Shown here: positions 1 through 4,651 of the stretch, one piece after another
Layout of the letters: every line of letters starts with the position of its first letter
Position numbering within the stretch: position 1 is the first letter of the stretch
Origin: Alphaproteobacteria bacterium UBA6062
GTDB lineage: Bacteria > Pseudomonadota > Alphaproteobacteria > Sneathiellales > Sneathiellaceae
NCBI GenBank assembly: GCA_002428885.1
Contig: DIYE01000368.1
Span: 1-9,102, forward strand
DNA length: 9,102 nucleotides
Direction: 5' to 3'
Position numbers and translations under genes: made by a program
Notes under the pieces: model-generated
Databases searched by the model: none
Seen by the model: only the letters and a program-made list of their open reading frames with translations
Told to the model about the DNA's origin: nothing

Positions 1-61
1 TGAGAAAGCTGACGATGCCGCCGCCTGCCGCTGCAAGATAGGATATTTCAGATGCTGCCAT
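1..61 (-). CDS. CcdA-like cytochrome c biogenesis / thiol-disulfide membrane protein, N-terminal fragment
   Basis: Only the first 20 codons are in the window; the gene runs off the left edge on the minus strand. The visible peptide starts MAASEISYLAAAGGGIVSFL. It resembles the N-terminus of CcdA/DsbD-type proteins, where a short hydrophobic helix with glycines and an SFL motif leads into the SPCVLPL motif. The next codon starts with A, which would fit Ser (AGC/AGT), but the cysteine motif itself is not visible. CcdA proteins move reducing equivalents across the inner membrane to periplasmic thiol proteins. The ATG at 59-61 is chosen because an in-frame TAG lies 12 bases upstream and the other nearby ATGs are out of frame. 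The gene is divergent from the quinone oxidoreductase, with about 140 bp shared between them. With so little sequence, another small membrane protein is possible. Confidence 0.5.
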   Translation of the reverse strand, partial: MAASEISYLAAAGGGIVSFL

Positions 62-203
62 GCCGACGCTCTACCATTCATTTTAAAAGATATCTCACAA
101 ATATATGTTTCTATAGCCGGATTCCAGTAACATCATTGTTGAAACACTGTGACGACCTTCTCATTCGGTCGGATCTGTAGAAATCTGATAAAGGGCATAA
201 AAA
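62..203. promoter_or_regulatory. Shared divergent promoter region (ccdA-like / quinone oxidoreductase)
   Basis: This 142-bp spacer separates two divergent starts, so it should carry both promoters. It is AT-rich near the ccdA-like gene. It holds a short dyad, CGACC (153-157) and GGTCG (167-171) with a 9-nt spacer, and a TTGAAA hexamer at 139-144. No good -10 sits at the right distance from that hexamer. No regulator can be assigned from sequence alone. Confidence 0.4.
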
Positions 204-1211
204 ATGAAAAGAAGAAGCTCTCTGTCTGCGGTTTGCCGCCATCTTGGTGGACCGGAAGCCGTGATGCTGGAAGCAACAGATCCTCGTGAGCCGGGAGACC
301 AGGATGTTGTGATCGACGTGAAAGCGGCCTCCCTCAACTTTCCGGATCTTTTGATGACGTACGGGAAATACCAGTTTCGACCACCCCTTCCTTTTGTCAT
401 TGGCATGGAAGGGGCGGGTGTGATCGCTCGTATGGGTAGGAAATGTCGGCATTTCCGTTTGGGTGATAAAGTTATGTTCAAAGGCAAGACCGGTGCCTGC
501 AGTGAGACCATTACTGTCCATGAGGGATCTGTCGAGCCTCTGCCGGAGAATCTCAGTTTTGAAGAGGGGGCCGCTTTTTCGGTTACGTTTCAGACGGCTT
601 ATGTCGCCTTATCCCGACGGGCCAATCTGCAACCCGGCGAGACAGTCCTGATTTCAGGCGCCGGCGGCGGTGTTGGCCAGGCATCCGTGGCGGTTGCCAA
701 GGGGCTCGGCGCAACGGTTATTGCTATGGCAAGCCATGCGGAGAAACTGGATATTGCTCACCGATCCGGGGCCGATCATCTCATCCATTACAACGACTAT
801 CGGTTTGCGGAAAAGGTTCTGGATTTAACCGGAGGCAAAGGCGCAAACGTTATCCTCGATCCGGTTGGAGGGCCGGTATTGGAGGAGGGAGTGAAATCCC
901 TGGCCTGGTCAGGTCGTTTACTGACTGTCGGATTTGCCAGCGATTCCTTCGGGAAGGTTCCTCTTAATCTTCTTCAGGAAAAGGGGGCATCTCTGGTCGG
1001 GGTTCGGGCAGGTGAATATGGCCGCAGAAATCCGGAAGACGGCGAAAAGGCCTTTCAGGAACTGGTAGAGCTCACGGAAGCCTGCGATTTAAAACCATGG
1101 ATCGGGGATGTGGCATCGCTTGCAGAGGTGTCGGATCGGTTAAAGGCGATGCAGGAGAGGCGTGTATTAGGGAAGCAGATTATCCGAATTGACAGCAGCC
1201 TCAACATCTGA
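204..1211 (+). CDS. NADPH:quinone oxidoreductase family protein (zinc-independent MDR superfamily)
   Basis: This is a 335-residue protein, a normal length for the zeta-crystallin/QOR branch of the medium-chain dehydrogenase/reductase superfamily. Residues 30-125 form the GroES-like domain, with the family signature around NFPDLLMTYGKY and PFVIGMEGAGVI (45-74). The Rossmann domain follows, with the nucleotide-binding loop SGAGGGVGQA at 151-160 and the downstream LDPVGG (218-223). The catalytic and structural zinc ligands of alcohol dehydrogenases are absent, so it should be a cytosolic NADPH-dependent reductase of quinones or other activated C=C/C=O substrates. The exact substrate cannot be read from sequence. 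The ATG at 204 has an AAAGGG-like ribosome site about 8 bases upstream. The gene is divergent from the ccdA-like fragment and converges on the arsR-type gene, and there is no strong terminator between those two ends. The family assignment is secure; the function is generic. Confidence 0.9.
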   Translation: MKRRSSLSAVCRHLGGPEAVMLEATDPREPGDQDVVIDVKAASLNFPDLLMTYGKYQFRPPLPFVIGMEGAGVIARMGRKCRHFRLGDKVMFKGKTGACSETITVHEGSVEPLPENLSFEEGAAFSVTFQTAYVALSRRANLQPGETVLISGAGGGVGQASVAVAKGLGATVIAMASHAEKLDIAHRSGADHLIHYNDYRFAEKVLDLTGGKGANVILDPVGGPVLEEGVKSLAWSGRLLTVGFASDSFGKVPLNLLQEKGASLVGVRAGEYGRRNPEDGEKAFQELVELTEACDLKPWIGDVASLAEVSDRLKAMQERRVLGKQIIRIDSSLNI

Positions 1212-1252
1212 AAGCGACCGTCAATTCGATGGAAGATTTGCTGAAAGCCTGA

Positions 1253-1573
1253 TTAGGCGACTTCAGCCAAAGACTCGTCGTCGCCGAGGAAGATGTCATA
1301 CAGGACTTCCAGGACGTCGATGACGCTTTCATCATCAAGAGAATAGTAGATGGTCTGGGCTTCCCGGCGGGTTTTTACGATTTCTTCTTTCCGCAGGCGG
1401 GCCAGATGCTGAGAGAGAGCGGACTGACTCAAGCCAACGATTTTTTCAAGCTCGCCGACAGACCGTTCTGCGTCTACAAGATTGCACAAGATCAACAACC
1501 GGTGCTTGTTAGACATTGCTTTTAGGAAGCGGCTGGCTTCGAGTGCTTTGTCCTGAAGTGATGTGATATCCAT
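1253..1573 (-). CDS. ArsR/SmtB-family transcriptional repressor, BigR/SqrR/NolR-like, single cysteine
   Basis: This is a 106-residue winged-helix repressor, typical for ArsR/SmtB proteins. Residues 15-80 hold the core: AMSNKHRLLILCNLV (19-33), VGELEKIVGLSQSALSQHL (39-57, the helix-turn-helix with its recognition helix), and the wing TRREAQTIYYSL (68-79). This matches the BigR/SqrR/HlyU/NolR subgroup and not the arsenic or zinc sensors, because the ELCVCDL metal-binding motif is missing. BigR and SqrR sense persulfide through two cysteines. Here only the first, C30, is present. The C-terminal helix, LYDIFLGDD (91-99), has no cysteine where the second is expected. The protein may therefore sense redox differently, or act constitutively like NolR. 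The ATG at 1573 is the only reasonable start; its ribosome site is weak. The promoter should lie in the long AT-rich spacer to its right. Confidence 0.9.
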   Translation of the reverse strand: MDITSLQDKALEASRFLKAMSNKHRLLILCNLVDAERSVGELEKIVGLSQSALSQHLARLRKEEIVKTRREAQTIYYSLDDESVIDVLEVLYDIFLGDDESLAEVA

Positions 1574-1685
1574 TTACTCAACCAATTACTAATAAGAGAA
1601 GTGAAAATTCCTATCCGCTGATATAACGAAACGGATCATTGATGCAAGCAAAACAATTCAATATTTCGAAAAAAAACGTAATATC

Positions 1686-1700
1686 CGTTACATATTAACG
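1686..1700. promoter_or_regulatory. Inverted repeat CGTTA-N5-TAACG, possible operator of the arsR-type gene
   Basis: There are perfect 5-bp arms around a 5-bp spacer, in the AT-rich region about 115 bases upstream of the arsR start. A related half-site pair, AACGGAT at 1630-1636 and ATCCGTT at 1683-1689, lies in inverted orientation nearby. ArsR-family dimers bind AT-rich dyads of this size, but linking it to this repressor is inference. Confidence 0.3.
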
Positions 1701-1889
1701 ATTTGGCTGCCTTTTAAGCACGAAAATTTTAACGCATATAGGTTTTTAGGCATATTTGAAAAAACTGTTTATACTTCTAAAGTATTAATTCTAATCATAT
1801 TGCAGAAACATGATTCTTTCCTTCTGTTTTTGTTCATCTGTGTCCCGATAAAAAAGCGACGCACCTAAAGGTAGAATTTGATTAAAATT

Positions 1890-1917
1890 TGATGAAATAT
1901 CACCAGACGCTTCATCA
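1890..1917. repeat. Inverted repeat with 7-bp arms (TGATGAA / TTCATCA)
   Basis: The arms at 1890-1896 and 1911-1917 are perfect, with a 14-nt loop. On the minus strand the hairpin is followed by an AT-rich run, but not by a clean T-tract. It could be a weak terminator or an operator; neither can be decided from sequence. Confidence 0.3.
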
Positions 1918-1992
1918 GGAAAAAAAGAAAACCGATACAAGAGGGGGAGATTCGGTAGGAGGTTTTATTTTTTACGTATTTTGGGGGTGTAA

Positions 1993-2014
1993 TTTTGATT
2001 AAATTCAATCAAAA
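1993..2014. promoter_or_regulatory. Near-perfect 22-bp palindrome, likely protein-binding site
   Basis: The left arm TTTTGATT (1993-2000) and right arm AATCAAAA (2007-2014) are exact inverted copies. The centre is AAATTC, whose AATT core is also symmetric, so only one base pair position breaks the symmetry. The 10-mer TTTGATTAAA in its left half recurs at 1877-1886. It is not an FNR/FixK box, because those have TTGAT-N4-ATCAA and here the gap is 8. It lies about 65 bases upstream of the -10 element proposed for the small RNA. Confidence 0.45.
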
Positions 2015-2079
2015 GAGGATATGAACGCTGATTTTTGTCGTATGATCATTGTTTCATCCCCATTATCCCCCATATGCGG

Positions 2080-2085
2080 TATGAT
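2080..2085 (+). promoter_or_regulatory. Candidate -10 element (TATGAT) of the small RNA
   Basis: TATGAT matches five of six positions of the sigma-70 -10 consensus. It sits 5 bases upstream of G2091, exactly where the 5' stem of the predicted RNA begins. No convincing -35 hexamer is found 16-18 bases upstream. A second TATGAT at 2041-2046 would give a transcript about 40 nt longer. Confidence 0.35.
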
Positions 2086-2090
2086 ATCCT

Positions 2091-2167
2091 GGTGAGGCAA
2101 ACAAGAGAATGGCTACGTCATTGCCCACCTAGTCTATTGAGAGAGCGCATGAGCATGCGCCTTTTTT
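2091..2167 (+). ncRNA. Candidate small RNA, about 77 nt, two stem-loops
   Basis: I do not recognise this as a named RNA family. The proposed transcript begins with a stem made of GGTG (2091-2094) with CACC (2126-2129) and GGCA (2096-2099) with TGCC (2122-2125). The stem has one bulged A and encloses a 22-nt loop. A short single-stranded linker follows, and then the terminator hairpin with six T's. This layout, a 5' stem-loop, a linker, and a terminator with a U-tail, is typical of Hfq-dependent trans-acting small RNAs. No plus-strand gene lies upstream for 900 bases, so the terminator must end some transcript that starts in the spacer. An alternative is a leader of the hydrolase gene: a mini-frame ATG...TAG at 2109-2132 encodes MATSLPT. 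The 5' end is inferred only from the -10 element and the stem. Confidence 0.5.
2145..2167 (+). terminator. Intrinsic (rho-independent) terminator
   Basis: GCGCAT (2145-2150) pairs perfectly with ATGCGC (2155-2160) around a GAGC loop, followed by C and six T's (2162-2167). It is active in the plus direction only; on the minus strand no T-tract follows. It is the clearest terminator in the window, and no plus-strand coding gene stands in front of it. Confidence 0.85.
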
Positions 2168-2175
2168 GTGAGTAA

Positions 2176-2203
2176 ATCCCGGACGGGCGCTACCCGCCGG
2201 GAT
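2176..2203. repeat. Strong GC-rich hairpin, 11 bp
   Basis: ATCCCGG (2176-2182) pairs with CCGGGAT (2197-2203), and CGGG (2184-2187) pairs with CCCG (2193-2196). There is one bulged A and a 5-nt loop, CGCTA. It is far more GC-rich than its surroundings. No T-tract follows on either strand, so it is not a normal terminator. It lies 8 bases after the T-run of the small RNA terminator. It may be an RNA-stabilising element in longer transcripts or a repeated palindromic element. Confidence 0.5.
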
Positions 2204-2208
2204 CTGAT

Positions 2209-2227
2209 AAACAGTTATGATCTGTTT
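2209..2227. promoter_or_regulatory. Inverted repeat AAACAG-N7-CTGTTT
   Basis: There are perfect 6-bp arms with a 7-bp spacer in the upstream region of the hydrolase gene. The size and symmetry fit an operator, but I cannot name the regulator. Confidence 0.3.
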
Positions 2228-2280
2228 TGGTTAATAAAGTATCAAAAAAAGAAACTTTTGGCACACATTTGGGGGATGAA

Positions 2281-2300
2281 ATCAGATTTACGGATCTGAT
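2281..2300. promoter_or_regulatory. Inverted repeat ATCAGAT-N6-ATCTGAT upstream of the hydrolase
   Basis: There are perfect 7-bp arms around TTACGG. It ends 3 bases before the CtrA box, so a protein bound here could cooperate or compete with CtrA. Its right part belongs to the 10-mer GGATCTGATA (2292-2301), which also occurs at 2200-2209. The binding protein is unknown. Confidence 0.4.
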
Positions 2301-2303
2301 ACG

Positions 2304-2319
2304 TTAACAAAAGCTTAAC
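2304..2319 (+). promoter_or_regulatory. CtrA binding site (TTAA-N7-TTAAC)
   Basis: TTAACAAAAGCTTAAC matches the full CtrA consensus, TTAA-N7-TTAAC, with the exact 7-base gap. CtrA is the alphaproteobacterial cell-cycle response regulator, and its activated promoters often place this box over the -35 region. The second half reads TTAACA, and a weak -10 (GATAGA, 2338-2343) lies 17 bases further on. That would place transcription start near 2350, just before the hydrolase start chosen here. The sequence match is direct; binding is inferred. Confidence 0.7.
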
Positions 2320-2390
2320 AAACGGCCTCAATATCCGGATAGAACATGTTCGGTAAAAGAGGCCTGAGGCGACAAACCAGGATGAGTGAC

Positions 2391-3104
2391 ATGGATAAAC
2401 AGGTAAAACCCCGATCGATGGCAGGCTCTCATAGAGTCGGTATCGCGCTTGGCATTCTGTCTGTTCTTCTTTTGACCGGCGTGAGTTTCGCGCTGCTTTT
2501 CCAAATCGGTATGACAGATCTGGAACTGCAGAACCGCTATATGGCAGCCAAATACCGGACATCTTCCCCGGTGGAACTTGAGAGGAAAGTCGCTTCTATT
2601 GATCCATTCCAGGGAAAAAGCTTCTCCCACCTGCAGAATCTGGATATGCCGGATGCTAGCAAAGTGGAAGCAACCCTGAAGTCTGTGGATCTGTTTGAAC
2701 GCGTATTCTCGAAGGATGAGCTGTGCCTGACGCAGGCCGTCTATTTTGAGGCCCGCGGAGAGCCGCTGATTGGCCAGGTTGCCATTGCTGAGGTTGTTCT
2801 GAACCGGGTTGTCGATCGGAAGTATCCGGATAATGCCTGTAAGGTTGTGTTCCAGAACCAGCATCTGCCCAATCGCTGTCAGTTCTCATTTGCCTGTGAC
2901 GGTAAACCGGATCGTCCAACAGATTTGAAGGCCTGGGAACGCTCTTTGAAAGTTGTTGCCCTGGTTATGGCAGGTGAAAGAAGCGGCGTTGCAAAGAGAG
3001 CCACTCATTATCATGCCGACTATGTTGCACCGAACTGGCGTTTGAGTCTGGACAAGGTGGGTGAAGTTGGCCGTCATATTTTTTATCGGGATGGCGTTAT
3101 CTAA
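2391..3104 (+). CDS. Cell wall hydrolase, SleB-like (Hydrolase_2), membrane-anchored
   Basis: This 237-residue protein has one N-terminal membrane segment (about residues 15-38) after a basic cytosolic start, so the rest should face the periplasm. A linker of about 65 residues precedes the hydrolase domain (about 108-234), which opens with LCLTQAVYFEARGEP. The first Glu of the EARGE motif (E120) is the likely catalytic acid of this lytic transglycosylase-like family. GQVAIAEVVLNRV, the CQFSFACDG segment and THYHADYV follow in the usual order. Family members cleave peptidoglycan glycan strands. The frame is open from an ATG at 2346 (252 residues), and ATG 2382 is also possible. I prefer 2391 because AGGA lies 8 bases upstream and because the CtrA-box geometry puts transcription start near 2350. 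The upstream CtrA box suggests expression tied to the cell cycle. Confidence 0.88.
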   Translation: MDKQVKPRSMAGSHRVGIALGILSVLLLTGVSFALLFQIGMTDLELQNRYMAAKYRTSSPVELERKVASIDPFQGKSFSHLQNLDMPDASKVEATLKSVDLFERVFSKDELCLTQAVYFEARGEPLIGQVAIAEVVLNRVVDRKYPDNACKVVFQNQHLPNRCQFSFACDGKPDRPTDLKAWERSLKVVALVMAGERSGVAKRATHYHADYVAPNWRLSLDKVGEVGRHIFYRDGVI

Positions 3105-3220
3105 CAGGAGGCCTGACTCCAGGGCATCAAAAATTACCGTTTAGTAGATACGGAATCTGTGTTATTCTACCTCTCTGAGGGTACTGCTTATGGCATTGAC
3201 CGCGAGGGGGAGTTGCGGTT
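3105..3220 (+). promoter_or_regulatory. Spacer between hydrolase and kinase, with strong ribosome site
   Basis: This 116-bp gap holds no clear terminator for the hydrolase. A GAGGGGGAG run at 3204-3212 is an excellent ribosome-binding sequence 8 bases before TTG 3221, and it decides the start chosen for the kinase. Whether the kinase has its own promoter here cannot be told. Confidence 0.35.
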
Positions 3221-4651
3221 TTGGGGCGTCGTCTTTCTGACAGGATTAACGATTTTATTTTCTGGGACTATCGGATGCCGACGAACCTGTCCGCATCCGA
3301 GAAGCGTGAATTTGTGCGCCTTTCGGACGAACTCAGCCTGTCAAAACTCAAATTTTCCCTTTTATCAAAGTTTCTGCTGTGTACTGGCATCCTGCTGATC
3401 ACCACTTTTCTAGCCCGATATCTGGATGATATCTCTGTCCTGAAATGGGGAGGGGGGATGCTGGTGATGACGCTGTGTCGCATCTTCGCGCATTTTGCTT
3501 ACCTGTGTTTCCTTGGAAACTCTGCAAAATATATTGGTTATGTCAGGCATCTGGAAAATCTATTTCATGGCTTGACGGCTCTCGGGGTTGGATTGCTGCC
3601 GGTTTTCTTCTGGCCCGAGGCAGATCCACTGACGGAAATGGCTCTTGTCTGCATCCTTGCGATTTACGCAGGATGGTCCTCCGATCTGACGTTGGGACAT
3701 TCGCGTATTGCGATCCTGTTTTCCCTGATAGCACTGGCCCCGGTACTGTTGAGGCTTTTCTTCTTTGAGAATTCTCTTGGCGCAGGGGGCGGTGTTTTGC
3801 TCCTGCTCTTTTATGTCTATATTTCCTTACGCGTGGATGCGATGGCGCGCCGAAAGGCGTCTCGCCTGCAGGAAAGGATTACGTTAAAGCAGGATCTTGC
3901 AAAAGCGGCCAGGCAAAGCATTGCGGCGGCCAGAAGCAAGAAGGCAAATTCAGAATTCCTGGCGGCGGCCAGTCATGACTTGCGGCAACCGATCCACGCG
4001 GCCCGTTTGTTTATTTCCACCTTGGAAATGATCAATCCGCTGGATCGCAACACCCGAAAAGATCTTCATGACAAGATCGGACTGGCCTTCACCAGTATGG
4101 AAGGGATGCTCGACAGTCTGCTTAATCTCTCTTATCTGAAGTCGGGCCGGTTGCAACCAGATATCCGCCCCTTTCATCTTAAAGACATTTGCAGCGGCCT
4201 GTGCCGGGAGTTTTCCGGAGTGGCGAAAGAAAGCGCGGTTAGCCTTACCTTGATCGAGAGTAGCGTGCGGGTCAATACGGATGCGATCTGGCTTGAAAGG
4301 CTGCTGCGTAATCTGATTTCCAATGCCATCAAGTATTCTCCTCGCGGGCGGGTTCTCGTGGGTGCTCGCAGAAAGAAGGACTGCGTTCATATTCAGGTTA
4401 TAGATACCGGACAGGGTATTCCGGAGCCTGAGCTGGAGACGATGTTTGAGGAGTTTCAGAGCTATGAGCGCGACAAGACGTCTGCTGACGGGTCATTAGG
4501 ACTTGGCTTGGCGATTGTCTACCGGATCGTCCAGATGCTTGATCTCGGTATCAATGTGCAATCCCGGGTGGGGCAAGGGACTATGTTTACTGTTATTGTG
4601 CCGCTTGCAGAATGTCGCCAGGCCGCTGTTTTAGAAGACCTTCAGGTTTGA
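3221..4651 (+). CDS. Membrane-bound sensor histidine kinase, HDLRQP type, orphan
   Basis: This 476-residue protein has an N-terminal sensor region with about six hydrophobic segments (roughly 47-65, 75-97, 116-131, 138-156, 161-182 and 187-204). A basic, helical, probably coiled-coil linker (205-245) follows, and then the kinase core. The phospho-acceptor is H252 in SHDLRQPIH. The N-box is LLRNLISNAIKY (361-372), the G1 box is DTGQGIP (395-401) and the G2 box is GLGLAI (427-432), so the catalytic domain is complete. There is no PAS, receiver or HPt domain, and no response regulator gene in the window, so its partner is encoded elsewhere. HDLRQP kinases are often hybrids; this one ends right after the ATPase domain. 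The start is a TTG with a strong ribosome site; ATG 3274 is the alternative and would give 458 residues. Its 3' end overlaps the opposing transporter gene by 10 bp. The signal it senses is unknown. Confidence 0.88.
   Translation: MGRRLSDRINDFIFWDYRMPTNLSASEKREFVRLSDELSLSKLKFSLLSKFLLCTGILLITTFLARYLDDISVLKWGGGMLVMTLCRIFAHFAYLCFLGNSAKYIGYVRHLENLFHGLTALGVGLLPVFFWPEADPLTEMALVCILAIYAGWSSDLTLGHSRIAILFSLIALAPVLLRLFFFENSLGAGGGVLLLLFYVYISLRVDAMARRKASRLQERITLKQDLAKAARQSIAAARSKKANSEFLAAASHDLRQPIHAARLFISTLEMINPLDRNTRKDLHDKIGLAFTSMEGMLDSLLNLSYLKSGRLQPDIRPFHLKDICSGLCREFSGVAKESAVSLTLIESSVRVNTDAIWLERLLRNLISNAIKYSPRGRVLVGARRKKDCVHIQVIDTGQGIPEPELETMFEEFQSYERDKTSADGSLGLGLAIVYRIVQMLDLGINVQSRVGQGTMFTVIVPLAECRQAAVLEDLQV

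Larger units (their letters stand above)
1574..2090. other. AT-rich intergenic region with dyads, no convincing protein gene
   Basis: This stretch lies between the arsR start (minus strand) and the candidate small RNA. It is clearly richer in AT than the flanking genes. Its left end must contain the arsR promoter. Only very short open frames occur, for example a 36-codon frame at 1892-2002, and none has a usable ribosome site. It holds several inverted repeats, listed separately, plus a purine-rich run with AGGAGG at 1957-1962 that is not followed by a start codon at a useful distance. I find no tRNA, rRNA or known riboswitch motif. Confidence 0.6.

Noticed and set aside
1931..1973. Terminator or leader ending in a T-run near 1963-1973
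   Set aside because: The possible stem (ACCGA/TCGGT) has only five pairs and a 16-nt loop, and other purine-rich bases separate it from the T-run. This is too weak to call.
1892..2002. 36-codon open frame on the plus strand in the AT-rich spacer
   Set aside because: There is no ribosome-binding sequence before its ATG, the composition is that of the AT-rich spacer, and it spans a hairpin and half of the palindrome. Nothing supports translation.
1993..2014. FNR/FixK binding site
   Set aside because: The TTGAT and ATCAA halves are present, but they are separated by 8 bases instead of the 4 required.
2034..2065. RpoH-like promoter (CCCCATTA at 2058-2065)
   Set aside because: The -10 part resembles the heat-shock consensus, but no CTTG-type -35 lies at the right distance, so the match is probably chance in a C-rich stretch.
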